The translations under genes were made by a program, and so were the position numbers. From Pyrinomonadaceae bacterium (GTDB taxonomy: Bacteria; Acidobacteriota; Blastocatellia; Pyrinomonadales; Pyrinomonadaceae), in assembly GCA_030841105.1 (NCBI GenBank), contig JAVEDE010000027.1:27510-91509 (forward strand): a DNA stretch of 64,000 bases, given 5' to 3'. The notes beneath the pieces are model-generated. The model did not search any database. It saw nothing but the letters and a program-made list of their open reading frames with translations, and was not told the DNA's origin. Numbering within the stretch: the first letter of the stretch is position 1; each line of letters opens with the position of its first letter. Below, piece by piece: positions 1 to 8,244 of this stretch.

Positions 1-1498
1 TGCCGCCCGTCGTGATGCCCGCCGCCTGCACGGGGCCGAAGACACCGCGCGCAGTGCCCGACGCGCCGCCCGTGACCAGCCCCATGATGCGACGCATGTC
101 GGCGGCCTTGTCCGGCGACATCACCTGATTGAAGACGGCGGGCGGCTGGTTGAACTCGATCTTCGGCTTCATCAACTTGCCTTCGAGGTTGGCGATGGAC
201 GAGGCGGCGAGCGCCATCTGGAACGGCGTCATCTGCCCCGCGTACCCTTGCCCGAAACCTTCGATGGCGAGATCATAGGGGCGCATCTTCGCGCCCGTCA
301 CGATGGTCGCCTCGCTCGGCGCGAGTGCGCGTGCGAGAGCCGTCGTGCTGGTGTTCCAGATTTCCGGCTGGCGGCGCGCGCGCGTCGCCTCCTCCGGCGT
401 GCCGTATGCGCCGATGCCGATGAGCCGCGCGGCCTGTCCCAGACGCTCCGCCCCCATCTTCACCGCCGCTTGCGCGAAATACTGGTTGCAGGAAACTTCG
501 TAGGCCGTGTCCACGCCGATGTGCCCGTGGACTTCGCCCGGCCCGCCGTCGTCCATGATCACCTTCGCGCCGGGCTGCGCGTAGTAGCCCGCGCCGCTGC
601 AAGTGTATTTCTCGTTCTGCGTCCCGGCCAGATACTGCGCGATCATCGTGACGGTTTTGAAGGTCGAACCGGGAATGTAGTAGCTGCGGAGCGCGCGGTT
701 AACCAGAGGGCTGTCGCGCTTGTCGGCGTCGAGTTTGATCCACGTCGTCTCGTCCTGCACTTCGGCGAGCGTGTAGGAAGGGTTGCTGTACATGGCGAGC
801 ACTTCGCCGGTCTGCGGATTCAAGACGACCACCGCGCCGTGCCGGTCGCGCAACTGTTCGACCGCGGCCTTCTGCAACTCGCTGTCAATCGTCAGGCGCA
901 CGTCGAGGTTGGCGGGCTGCTTGATGTCGCGCTCGAAGAGCACGTCAATGGCTTCGGGGGCTGCGCCGCTCTGCACGCCGAACAGCGCGCGCTCGATCCC
1001 GGCGTCGCCGCGCTCCGAGCCGAACAACTGCGCCATCTCTCGATCCATCGGGTACTCGCGCACGATGCGCCCGCTGTCGCCGCGCTTGTAGAGAGCCAGC
1101 GCGTTCTCCAGTTTGCCGGAGCGATCCAGTATCCAGCCGCGCAGAGTTGACTCCGAGAGCCGCCGGTTGCGCAAATCTTTGTAGTTGAGATCGGAGAAGC
1201 GGTCGTTGCGCTCCTCCGCATACTGCGCCCAGTATACGTGGAAGCCGAAGACGGTGAGCGCGAGGATGAGAAAGAGCCAGCGCAGCGCGTAGAGGCCGCG
1301 ATTCGTGGAGGTCGCGCCGAGCCGCTGCCTGACTTCCGTCGGCAAATCGGCGGGCGCGACGGCCGCCAGCGCCGAACGCCGCCGCCGCATCCCGAACACG
1401 AGCGACAGCCCCAACAGCAAGACCATCAACGCCAGCCCCGCCACGTAGATCAAACTCAACAGCGCGGGCTGCTTCTCTGGAATGACTTCAAGAAACAT
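1..1498 (-). CDS. penicillin-binding protein (transpeptidase), C-terminus outside window
   Basis: Peptidoglycan DD-transpeptidase of the FtsI/PbpA kind acting at the outer face of the inner membrane. The frame is open for 499 codons and runs off the left edge. Two hydrophobic segments are visible (about residues 12-36 and 72-90), where most class B PBPs have one. The active-site GSTFK motif lies at about residues 277-281 (Ser278, Lys281) and the SxN motif reads SCN at 336-338. The window ends at ITTGG, just before the expected KTG motif. The ATG at 1498 has no clear ribosome binding site because a repeat hairpin sits directly in front of it. It follows the FHA gene, an arrangement like fhaA-pbpA in actinobacteria. 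Family is secure; division versus elongation role is not. Confidence 0.9.
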   Translation of the reverse strand, partial: MFLEVIPEKQPALLSLIYVAGLALMVLLLGLSLVFGMRRRRSALAAVAPADLPTEVRQRLGATSTNRGLYALRWLFLILALTVFGFHVYWAQYAEERNDRFSDLNYKDLRNRRLSESTLRGWILDRSGKLENALALYKRGDSGRIVREYPMDREMAQLFGSERGDAGIERALFGVQSGAAPEAIDVLFERDIKQPANLDVRLTIDSELQKAAVEQLRDRHGAVVVLNPQTGEVLAMYSNPSYTLAEVQDETTWIKLDADKRDSPLVNRALRSYYIPGSTFKTVTMIAQYLAGTQNEKYTCSGAGYYAQPGAKVIMDDGGPGEVHGHIGVDTAYEVSCNQYFAQAAVKMGAERLGQAARLIGIGAYGTPEEATRARRQPEIWNTSTTALARALAPSEATIVTGAKMRPYDLAIEGFGQGYAGQMTPFQMALAASSIANLEGKLMKPKIEFNQPPAVFNQVMSPDKAADMRRIMGLVTGGASGTARGVFGPVQAAGITTGG

Positions 1499-1506
1499 AA
1501 TCTTTA

Positions 1507-1590
1507 AGTGACGAGTGACAAGTGACAGGCGACAAGTTGAAGACAAGCGTTTTGTTTTAACTTGTCACCTATCACTTGTCACTCGTCACT
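1507..1590. repeat. heptad-arm intergenic hairpin, GTGACAA type
   Basis: Two arms (1507-1538 and 1559-1590) are inverted copies of 32 bp with 2 mismatches around a 20-nt loop. Each arm is a tandem of about 7-bp units reading GTGACRA. It fills the gap between the FHA stop codon and the PBP start, ending 8 nt before that start. Confidence 0.85.
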
Positions 1591-1596
1591 GCTTTC

Positions 1597-2445
1597 TCAC
1601 TGCTTTCTAAATCTTACTTCGACATCGCCGAAGCCGACGACATCGCCGTCTTCGAGTTGGCGCGCTTCGCCGTAGTTGATGCGCCTGCCGTTTATATATG
1701 TTCCGTTTACCGAACCTGTGTCGGAAACGAGCAAAGTTCCTTCGCGGTTCATCAAAATGGCGGCGTGAATCTTGGAGACGCTCGGATGCGGCAGCGACAA
1801 ATCGCAATCCGTCGCGCGCCCGACGCTCAAGCGGCGGCCGCCCGGTTTGAAGTAGAGCGTGCTCTCCTCCGACTCCTTGCCGACGTTGATGCGCGCGTGA
1901 ACCGTAACGTTCTTCGCTGCCGCCAACGCCCCCAGTGGCGTTGATGGCGGTGTTGCGCCTGCCGCCGTCGCGGCGCGCTCGCGTTCCTCGTCTTCGCGCT
2001 GCAACTCTTCCTCGAACGCGCCGTAACTCGGATCGACGGCGATGCCCGTGGTGAAAATATCAACGAGCGTCTCCACCTCGACGGGCGCAAGCGTGCGGAG
2101 GCGTTGGTCGTTGATGTGGTCAATGGCGGCGGCGAGCACCTCGTTCTCCAACTCCTTGACCGCTTCGGGCGGCGCTTCGGAATGCGTGCCCCACTCGATC
2201 TTGAGTTTCATCACGTGCGGGGCGATGCGCCCGCCGCGCCGCGAATCGTCGCGCACGCGCTCGTCAATCAAGCGGTTCATGCGCTCGATCAGGCGGGTCG
2301 TGGTGAAACCGCTCTGCGGCTCGACGGCGCGACCGAGCGAGCGATCAACCACCGCGCCGACGCGATCCAGCACACGGCGCAGCAGTCGCTCGGCCAACGC
2401 CTCGTCGCGTTTCGGCGCGCTCTGTTTCTTCTCAGTTTTGTCCAT
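1597..2445 (-). CDS. FHA-domain protein with FhaA-like N-terminus
   Basis: Phosphothreonine-reading protein, 282 aa, predicted cytosolic. The C-terminal FHA domain (about 205-280) keeps the expected pattern: an SVGRATDCDL stretch, SKIHAAI, and SVNGTYINGR. The N-terminal part (about 20-145, with RLIERMNRLIDE and APHVMKLKIEWG) resembles the DUF3662 domain of actinobacterial FhaA, which pairs with cell-wall enzymes and PknB-type kinases. The middle (150-185) is charged and Ala/Pro-rich and is probably a linker. It precedes the PBP gene on the same strand. The DUF3662 match is by eye; the FHA call is firm. A Ser/Thr kinase that could make its ligand is encoded at 32755-34815. Confidence 0.85.
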   Translation of the reverse strand: MDKTEKKQSAPKRDEALAERLLRRVLDRVGAVVDRSLGRAVEPQSGFTTTRLIERMNRLIDERVRDDSRRGGRIAPHVMKLKIEWGTHSEAPPEAVKELENEVLAAAIDHINDQRLRTLAPVEVETLVDIFTTGIAVDPSYGAFEEELQREDEERERAATAAGATPPSTPLGALAAAKNVTVHARINVGKESEESTLYFKPGGRRLSVGRATDCDLSLPHPSVSKIHAAILMNREGTLLVSDTGSVNGTYINGRRINYGEARQLEDGDVVGFGDVEVRFRKQ

Positions 2446-2672
2446 GCGAATCTATACGTCCACACGCCGACCCGGTTCGATTTGGTCGCAACGCTGCTCA
2501 GAATAAACTACGGGCGCGAAAATTGCGCGACGCGGGGGAGGGGATTGTAAACATTTTAAGTCGCGGGCTATTTTAAGGGGAAACGGGGAAAAGTAAAAAG
2601 GGGAAAGGCCGAAGCACGACGTTTGACGCGCGATTCGCGCCTCCGGCGTGAGTTTAACTGCTTACAAGCGCG

Positions 2673-3479
2673 TCAACCGTGGCTCTCAGGTTGCGCCCGC
2701 TGCCGCGCGGCCTCGTAGAGGATGACGGCGAGCGCGACGGCGACGTTGAGGCTCTCGACGGGCGGCTGCATGGGGATGCGGACGCGTTCGTCGGCGACGC
2801 GCGTCTCGGCCGCGTCGAGTCCGCCCGCCTCCGCGCCCATGAGGACGGCGCGCCCGCCCGTCCAGACGAGTTCGGTGTGCGTGTGCGTTGCCGCGAGATC
2901 GGCGCTGACGGTGCGGATGCCGCGTTCGCCGCACCACGCGACGACTTCCGCAAACTCCGCGTTCGTCCACAACGGCAGGCGAAAACTCGACCCCATCGCG
3001 CCGCGCAGTGCTTTCGGCGACAGCAGATCGGTCGTGCCCGCGGTGGCGACGACGCCGGACGCGCCTGCGGCCTCGGCCACGCGCAGCATCGCCCCCGCGT
3101 TCGCAGGGTTGTTGATGCGGTGCAGGACGACTACGAGCGGGTCGGGGCGAAGCGTCTTTTCAAACGTCGCGCGATCCGTCTCGAAGCGGCGAGCCAGCAA
3201 GACGATGCCCTGCGGCGTTTTCGTGTCGCCGAGCGACGCCAGCACCGCTTCGCTAACGGGCGTGAAGCGCGCGTCGGATTGTTTCAGATCATCGAGCAGC
3301 CGTGCGTGGCGCGCGTCCCCTGCAAACTTCTCCGTGTAGAAAACCTCCTCGCACGCGAGGCGCGAGCGCGCGGCCTCTTCGCACAGGCGCAAGCCTTCGA
3401 TAAAGAGCGACTCCTTCGACGCGCCTTTGCCGACTGCGCGCGCGTGTTGGATAAGCGGGTTGTGGCGGCTCGTGATCAT
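2673..3479 (-). CDS. TrmH/SpoU-family RNA 2'-O-methyltransferase
   Basis: SAM-dependent 2'-O-ribose methyltransferase of the SPOUT class, 268 aa. The substrate-binding N-terminal domain covers about 1-105. The knotted catalytic domain has the three SpoU motifs: NNPANAGAMLR near 125, LMGAEAGGL near 215 and IPMQPPVESLNVAVA near 235. The ATG at 3479 is used; a GTG two codons upstream is also possible. Which rRNA or tRNA position is methylated cannot be told. The gap to the FHA gene (2446-2672) holds short G-rich runs of the form GGGGAAA but no gene that I can see. Confidence 0.92.
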   Translation of the reverse strand: MITSRHNPLIQHARAVGKGASKESLFIEGLRLCEEAARSRLACEEVFYTEKFAGDARHARLLDDLKQSDARFTPVSEAVLASLGDTKTPQGIVLLARRFETDRATFEKTLRPDPLVVVLHRINNPANAGAMLRVAEAAGASGVVATAGTTDLLSPKALRGAMGSSFRLPLWTNAEFAEVVAWCGERGIRTVSADLAATHTHTELVWTGGRAVLMGAEAGGLDAAETRVADERVRIPMQPPVESLNVAVALAVILYEAARQRAQPESHG

Positions 3480-3627
3480 CGTCACCCGGCGTCAACGCCT
3501 GTGCGGCTGAGTTTTAGATTGCGCCCCGGCGCGTCTATGATGAAATTTGTGCGGCGCAACTTGTGCCCGGCGGGCGGGGCGGCGCAAAAGGTTACGTGAG
3601 GGATAATTTGTGGCGGGGTCATTACTA

Positions 3628-3990
3628 ATGAAGAGACGTGTGCTGGTGGCCGTTGACGATCTTTTTTTCGCGTCGAAGATTCGCGCGACGGCGGAGCACC
3701 TCGGCGTCGAGGTGGTGTTCCCGCGAAGCCTTGAAGCACTCAACGAGGCGGCGAAGGATGACGCGCCCGCGCTCGTCATCGTTGACTTACATTTGCAGCG
3801 TTACGATCCTTTCGCCGTCGCGCGCCGGCTCAAGGCTGACGAGTTGTTACGCGAGACGCCGCTCGTCGGCTTCTTCTCGCACGTTCAAGTCGAACTGCAA
3901 AGACGCGCGGCCGACGCGGGCTTCGACCGAATCCTGCCGCGCTCCGCCTTCACCAAACGCCTGCCGGAAATTTTACAGGGACAACTTTAA
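3628..3990 (+). CDS. response-regulator receiver-like protein, degenerate
   Basis: Single-domain protein of 120 aa with a CheY-like fold pattern. MKRRVLVAVDDLFF gives the acidic pair after strand 1 and ALVIVDLHL supplies the likely phosphoacceptor Asp. The switch Ser sits in GFFSH. The conserved Lys after strand 5 appears as Arg (ILPRSAF), so phosphorylation chemistry may be impaired. No output domain and no kinase gene adjoins it. It lies between two minus-strand genes, so it is a single-gene unit. The ATG at 3628 is preferred over the in-frame GTG at 3610. Confidence 0.65.
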   Translation: MKRRVLVAVDDLFFASKIRATAEHLGVEVVFPRSLEALNEAAKDDAPALVIVDLHLQRYDPFAVARRLKADELLRETPLVGFFSHVQVELQRRAADAGFDRILPRSAFTKRLPEILQGQL

Positions 3991-4002
3991 ACGCCGAACG
4001 TT

Positions 4003-5022
4003 TCAGCCGACCGGCGCGGGCGCGATCACTTCGTGAATCGCGCGCACCTCCGACACGAGTTGTTCGTATTCTGCGAGCGTGAGCGCCTGCGCCCCGTCGG
4101 AGAGCGCGCGTTCCGGTTGGTCGTGAACTTCGATGATCAACCCGTCCGCGCCCGTGGCAACCCCTGCGCGCGCGAGCGGCGTCACCATGTAGTTCTTGCC
4201 CGTGCCGTGCGAAGGATCGATCACGACGGGCAAATGCGAGACGCGCCGGACGGCCGGGATGGCGGCGAGGTCGAGCGTGTTGCGCGTGTGCTGCGCGAAG
4301 GTGCGGATGCCGCGTTCGCACAGGATGACGTTGTAGTTGCCCTCGGCCATGATGTACTCGGCGGCGAGCAGCCACTCGTCGAGCGTGGCGGCGAGACCGC
4401 GCTTGAGCAGCACGGGCAGCGGCGAGCGACCGGCGCGGCGGAGCAGCGAAAAGTTCTGCATGTTGCGCGCGCCGAGTTGGAGCACGTCGCCGTAGCGCTC
4501 GACCAGATCAACGCCGTGCTCGTCCAAAGCCTCGGTCACGATCTTCAACCCGTAGGCTTCGCGCACGTCGGCCAGAATCCGTAAACCCTCCTCGCCGAGA
4601 CCCTGAAAAGCGTAGGGCGAGGTGCGCGGCTTGTACGCGCCGCCGCGGAAGAAACGCGCGCCGCTGCGGCGGACGGTTTCGGCGATGGCGAAAGCCTGCG
4701 CGCGGCTCTCGATGGCGCACGGCCCCGCGATGAGCGCGAGTTCGTCGCCGCCGATGGCCGCGTCGCCCACGCGGACGATGGTCTTCTCCGGCTTCAGGTC
4801 GAGCGAGATCAACTTGTACGGCTTGGTGACGCGAATCGCTTCGGCCACGCCGGGCAGCGTCTCGAAGCGCGTCGCGTCAACCGCGCCCTGATTGCCCGTG
4901 ACGCCGATGGCCGTGCGGTTCGCGCCCGGCAGCGTGTGCGCCTTGTATCCGAGTTCCGTGACGACGCGTACAACGTGAGCGACATCCTCATCCGTCGCGT
5001 CGGCTTTCATAACGATCAGCAT
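4003..5022 (-). CDS. aroF: 3-deoxy-7-phosphoheptulonate synthase (DAHP synthase, type I-beta)
   Basis: First enzyme of the shikimate pathway: phosphoenolpyruvate plus erythrose 4-phosphate gives DAHP. The 339 aa comprise a ferredoxin-like regulatory domain (about 1-70, beginning [18 protein letters not shown]) and a TIM-barrel with IAGPCAIES near 99, [15 protein letters not shown] near 127, [10 protein letters not shown] near 182, LLKRG near 206 and [10 protein letters not shown] near 266. The N-terminal domain is the type known in Thermotoga to confer feedback inhibition by aromatic amino acids. The gene sits downstream of argS, separated by a nested hairpin repeat. Product assignment is firm; effector specificity is unknown. 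Confidence 0.95.
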   Translation of the reverse strand: MLIVMKADATDEDVAHVVRVVTELGYKAHTLPGANRTAIGVTGNQGAVDATRFETLPGVAEAIRVTKPYKLISLDLKPEKTIVRVGDAAIGGDELALIAGPCAIESRAQAFAIAETVRRSGARFFRGGAYKPRTSPYAFQGLGEEGLRILADVREAYGLKIVTEALDEHGVDLVERYGDVLQLGARNMQNFSLLRRAGRSPLPVLLKRGLAATLDEWLLAAEYIMAEGNYNVILCERGIRTFAQHTRNTLDLAAIPAVRRVSHLPVVIDPSHGTGKNYMVTPLARAGVATGADGLIIEVHDQPERALSDGAQALTLAEYEQLVSEVRAIHEVIAPAPVG

Positions 5023-5037
5023 ATAAATCTCCCAAAC

Positions 5038-5199
5038 AGTGACAAGTGACGAGTGACAGGTGACAAGATAAAGCAGCGAGTCGTGAATCGTAAATCGTGA
5101 ATCGCGAATAGAAAAACAGGCTTTATCTATTCGGGGTTTGTCTGTTTGCCGGTTATGGCTTTTTCCGACTCGTTACTTATCACTTGTCACTCGTCACTG
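5038..5199. repeat. nested heptad-arm hairpins (GTGACAA outer, GTGAATC inner)
   Basis: The outer arms at 5038-5083 and 5166-5199 are partly complementary GTGACRA-type tandem units. Between them, 5080-5110 holds a second tandem of GTGAATC/GTAAATC units, with a short complementary stretch at 5127-5133. The element fills the gap between argS and aroF, and its outer end lies 15 nt before the aroF start codon. Confidence 0.75.
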
Positions 5200-5204
5200 C
5201 ACTC

Positions 5205-7268
5205 CTACATTCTTTCCGGCACACTGATGCCGAGCGTGGCGAGCGCGGCGGTCAGTTGGCGGCGCACGAGGTCGGCGATGTTGATGAGCACGACGCGGCG
5301 CGTCTCGTTCTCTTCGGCAATGATGCGGTGGCGATGGTAGAAGAGGTTGAACGCCTTCGCCAGTTGGAACGTGTACTTCGCCAGATACGCGGGTTCGGCC
5401 TGCGCGGCCACCTGCGCCGTGGTCTCTTCCAGACGCGCCGCCTGCGTCAGCAGCGACCAGAGTTCGTCGCCGCCTTCGCCCGCAAAAATTTGCCGCACCG
5501 CTTCGGCGTCCGGTTCACTCCCGGCCAGCCCCTTGGCGAAGGCGCGCGCCCGCGCGAGCGTGTCGTCGTCCAGCTTGCGGAAGATCGAGTTGGCGCGCAC
5601 GGCGGCGTACTGGCAATAAGGGCCGGTCTCGCCCTCAAAGGAGAGGGCTTCTTTGAAGTCGAAGGCGATCAGCGAATTGCGCGTCCACTTCAAGAGGAAG
5701 TAGCGCAGCGCGCCCGTGGCGATGGTGCGCGCCGTCTCGAATTTCTCCTCCGGCGAGAGTTCGGCGTGGCGCGTGTCAACTTCATTGAGGGCGTTCGCTT
5801 CCAGACGATCAATCAGATCGTCAACCTTGACGCCCAGTCCCTTGCGCCCGCTCATCTCGATGTGCGGGCGCGCGCGATCTTCCGCGCTCAACTCGAAGCC
5901 GAGTTCTTCGGAGGCGGCGGGCGAGAGCGCGACCATCTCGTAGGAGAGATGGACGCTCGGCTCGCGCGCGAGTCCGGGGACGACAGCTTGCACGCCGCGC
6001 TGCACGATGTCCTGCGTGTACGACTGCCGCGAGTCAATGACGTTGTAGACGATGCTGCCGCCGCCGAACTTGGGCGGTTGATTGGCGACCATCGCTTCAT
6101 CCGTCGGCGGCTGGCTCGTCGTCACCCAGACGACGTGGCCGTCCACGTATTGTTGAAACGGCTTGTAGTAAAAATCGAGGCCGAGTTCGCCGAGCTTCCA
6201 GAGTTGATAGGCGATGTCTTTGCCCGCGTAAGTGACCGTGCCGTTCGAGCGGACGATGATCTTGTCGGCGTCGTGCTCGTCCGTGCCCGTGTGCGAATCG
6301 GCGGGCATCACCCAGCAGTTGGCGTTGCGTCCTTCGGTCTCGAAACGAATCGCGCCCGTCTCTTTCAGACGCCCGAAGGCTCGATCCCAGAAGCGCAGGC
6401 TGAGGATTTCCGACTCGCGCGGCAGCACGTCGTAGCGTATGCCGAGCCGCCCCATCGTCTTCAGGTGACACTCGACGATGCGCGTGGCGATGTAGTCGGC
6501 CAACTCGGCGGTCGGGTTGTCGCCCGCCTCGATGGCGTGGAGCGTGTCGCTCCGCAGTTTCAACAACTCCGGGTCTTCTTTACCTTCGGCGTCGCCGCGC
6601 CGGTAGAAGAGGCCGACCTGCGCGTACAAGTCCCAGCAGTAATAATCGAACGGCCGCTCCGGTGTCAGCGACTCGTCGAGTCGGCGCACGTCTTCGAGCG
6701 CCATGTGCTCGATGTGCATGAAGCCGACCACCACGTCCGCCACCTGCACGCCCGTGTTGTCAATGTAGTTCTGCACCTCGACCGTCGCGCCCGTCGCGCG
6801 CAGCACGCGCACGAACGTGTCGCCGAGCACGCCGTTGCGCAGGTGGCCGATGTGCGCCGCCTTGTTCGGGTTGATGTTCGTGTGCTCGACGATGACTTTC
6901 GACTTTTCGCTCGCGTCATCTTGCGGGAGCGCGGCGGGCGCGTCCGACGAATCGACGAGGTGTTGGAGACTTTGCGCGCGGTCGTAAAAAACGTTGAGGT
7001 AGCCCGCGCCCGCCACTTCGACGCGCGCCACGCCCGCTTCCGCTTCCAACGCCGCCTTCAACGCTTCGGCGATGGCGCGCGGATTGGCGCGCTCGCCCTT
7101 CTCCTGTTTGAGTCGCTTCGCCACCTCGAAGGCGACGGGGAAGGCCACGTCGCCGAGTTCCGTGCGCGGCGGTATCTCGCCCTGCACGGGCGGGAACGAA
7201 ACGAACTTCTCCTCGATCGTGCTGCGCACGCGCGCGCCCAGTCGTTGTTGCAGTTCAAGCAGATTCAA
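5205..7268 (-). CDS. argS: arginyl-tRNA synthetase
   Basis: Class I synthetase charging tRNA-Arg, 687 aa. The N-terminal Add-1 domain precedes the catalytic fold with NPNKAAHIGHLRNG (HIGH motif). GRKGLGVKVDDL stands in the KMSKS position, and the C-terminal anticodon-binding domain contains FNLFYHRHRII. It is longer than the usual 550-600 aa because of extra sequence in the central catalytic region. I chose the TTG at 7268, which follows GAGGA by 10 nt and gives the typical MNLLELQQRL beginning. A GTG at 7319 would add 17 residues without a visible binding site. It lies upstream of aroF on the same strand. Confidence 0.95.
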   Translation of the reverse strand: MNLLELQQRLGARVRSTIEEKFVSFPPVQGEIPPRTELGDVAFPVAFEVAKRLKQEKGERANPRAIAEALKAALEAEAGVARVEVAGAGYLNVFYDRAQSLQHLVDSSDAPAALPQDDASEKSKVIVEHTNINPNKAAHIGHLRNGVLGDTFVRVLRATGATVEVQNYIDNTGVQVADVVVGFMHIEHMALEDVRRLDESLTPERPFDYYCWDLYAQVGLFYRRGDAEGKEDPELLKLRSDTLHAIEAGDNPTAELADYIATRIVECHLKTMGRLGIRYDVLPRESEILSLRFWDRAFGRLKETGAIRFETEGRNANCWVMPADSHTGTDEHDADKIIVRSNGTVTYAGKDIAYQLWKLGELGLDFYYKPFQQYVDGHVVWVTTSQPPTDEAMVANQPPKFGGGSIVYNVIDSRQSYTQDIVQRGVQAVVPGLAREPSVHLSYEMVALSPAASEELGFELSAEDRARPHIEMSGRKGLGVKVDDLIDRLEANALNEVDTRHAELSPEEKFETARTIATGALRYFLLKWTRNSLIAFDFKEALSFEGETGPYCQYAAVRANSIFRKLDDDTLARARAFAKGLAGSEPDAEAVRQIFAGEGGDELWSLLTQAARLEETTAQVAAQAEPAYLAKYTFQLAKAFNLFYHRHRIIAEENETRRVVLINIADLVRRQLTAALATLGISVPERM

Positions 7269-7427
7269 TGATGCGGTGTCCTCATGTCGCGTGGATGAAA
7301 GCGGCGGCGCGAATCGCACGAGGCGGATCGCGCGTCGCTCTGGAAAGAAACGAGTATAGCGCAGCGTTTAGACAGAGGCTAATCGCGCCGAAACTTCGCC
7401 CCCGACGCTACACTTTTAAGACTACGC

Positions 7428-7458
7428 TTGACACTTCGTCGGTCGCCTCTGCTACCAT
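7428..7458 (+). promoter_or_regulatory. candidate sigma-70 promoter for the sirtuin-larC-folE run
   Basis: A perfect TTGACA (7428-7433) is followed after 19 bp by TACCAT (7453-7458). The spacer is longer than ideal, and transcription would begin only about 10 nt before the ATG at 7474. Confidence 0.4.
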
Positions 7459-7473
7459 CGCCGCCTGAATCCG

Positions 7474-8244
7474 ATGCCGACACAGATCGAGCCAGCTTTG
7501 CAGACCGAGTTGCGCGGGCGACTGCGAACGGCGCGCCGCGTGTTCGTCCTGACCGGCGCGGGCGTCTCGGCCGAGAGCGGCGTGCCGACGTTTCGTGGCG
7601 GCGGCCAGTCGGCGGTTTGGAAGGGACTGCCGTTCGATGCGATCTCGTCGTACAGGATGCTCCAAACTGATCTGCCCGCCGTCTGGGAGTGGTTCGATTA
7701 TCGCCGCGAACAGTTGCGCGACTTGCGTCCGAACCTCGCGCACTTGACGCTCGCCGCATGGCAGGAGAAGTTGCCGCACCTGTGCCTCGCCACGCAGAAC
7801 GTTGACGGCCTGCACACGGCCGCAGGTTCGCGCGACGTACACGAACTCCACGGCAACATCTGGACGGCGCGTTGTACGGAGTGCGGCGCGCGCGAGTCTC
7901 TGCGCGAAGAAACTAACGTAAAGGGCGCGGCGACAGGCGCGCGTGAGAGGCCGCCAATTTGTCGTTCGTGCGGCAACGCGATGCGCCCCGACGTGGTGTT
8001 GTTCGGCGAGATGTTGCCCGCCGGAGTCTTTGAACGGGCGGCGGAGGGCGCGGCCGCGTGCGATCTCTGTTTCGTCGTCGGCACGTCGTCGCTCGTCTAC
8101 CCGGCGATGCGCCTGCCGGAGATCGCGCTCGAAGCGGGCGCGTACACGGTCGAGATCAACCCGGAGGTGACGCCCTTCTCCGCGTTGTGTCATGCGACGA
8201 TTCAGGGGCGCGCGGGCGAGGTCTTGCCGCAGTTGGACTACTGA
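7474..8244 (+). CDS. cobB: NAD-dependent protein deacylase (sirtuin, CobB type)
   Basis: Removes acyl groups from lysine using NAD+, releasing nicotinamide and O-acyl-ADP-ribose. The 256 aa protein shows GAGVSAESGVPTFRG near 28, TQNVDGLH near 107 and the catalytic His in ELHGN near 126. A four-Cys zinc site is present (CTEC near 134, CRSC near 163), as is FVVGTSSLVYPA near 195. At the class III position pair that binds succinyl/malonyl groups (Tyr-x-x-Arg) it reads F-D-Y-R, so Arg is kept and Tyr is Phe. Its stop codon overlaps the larC start (TGATG), suggesting coupled translation. Symbol by family only. Confidence 0.92.
   Translation: MPTQIEPALQTELRGRLRTARRVFVLTGAGVSAESGVPTFRGGGQSAVWKGLPFDAISSYRMLQTDLPAVWEWFDYRREQLRDLRPNLAHLTLAAWQEKLPHLCLATQNVDGLHTAAGSRDVHELHGNIWTARCTECGARESLREETNVKGAATGARERPPICRSCGNAMRPDVVLFGEMLPAGVFERAAEGAAACDLCFVVGTSSLVYPAMRLPEIALEAGAYTVEINPEVTPFSALCHATIQGRAGEVLPQLDY

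Noticed and set aside
5038..5199. CRISPR-like appearance of the repeated GTGACAAGTGAC tracts
   Set aside because: Units are 7 bp, contiguous, degenerate and inverted across a loop; there are no spacers of uniform length and no cas genes.
5184..7271. 695-codon open frame on the plus strand opposite argS
   Set aside because: It mirrors the argS reading frame in GC-rich DNA, has an Arg/Val/Ala-rich composition, no family motif and no binding site.
8058..8243. N-terminal extension of larC inside the sirtuin gene
   Set aside because: The ATG at 8244 gives the conserved LarC beginning, and the extension is the sirtuin gene read out of frame.
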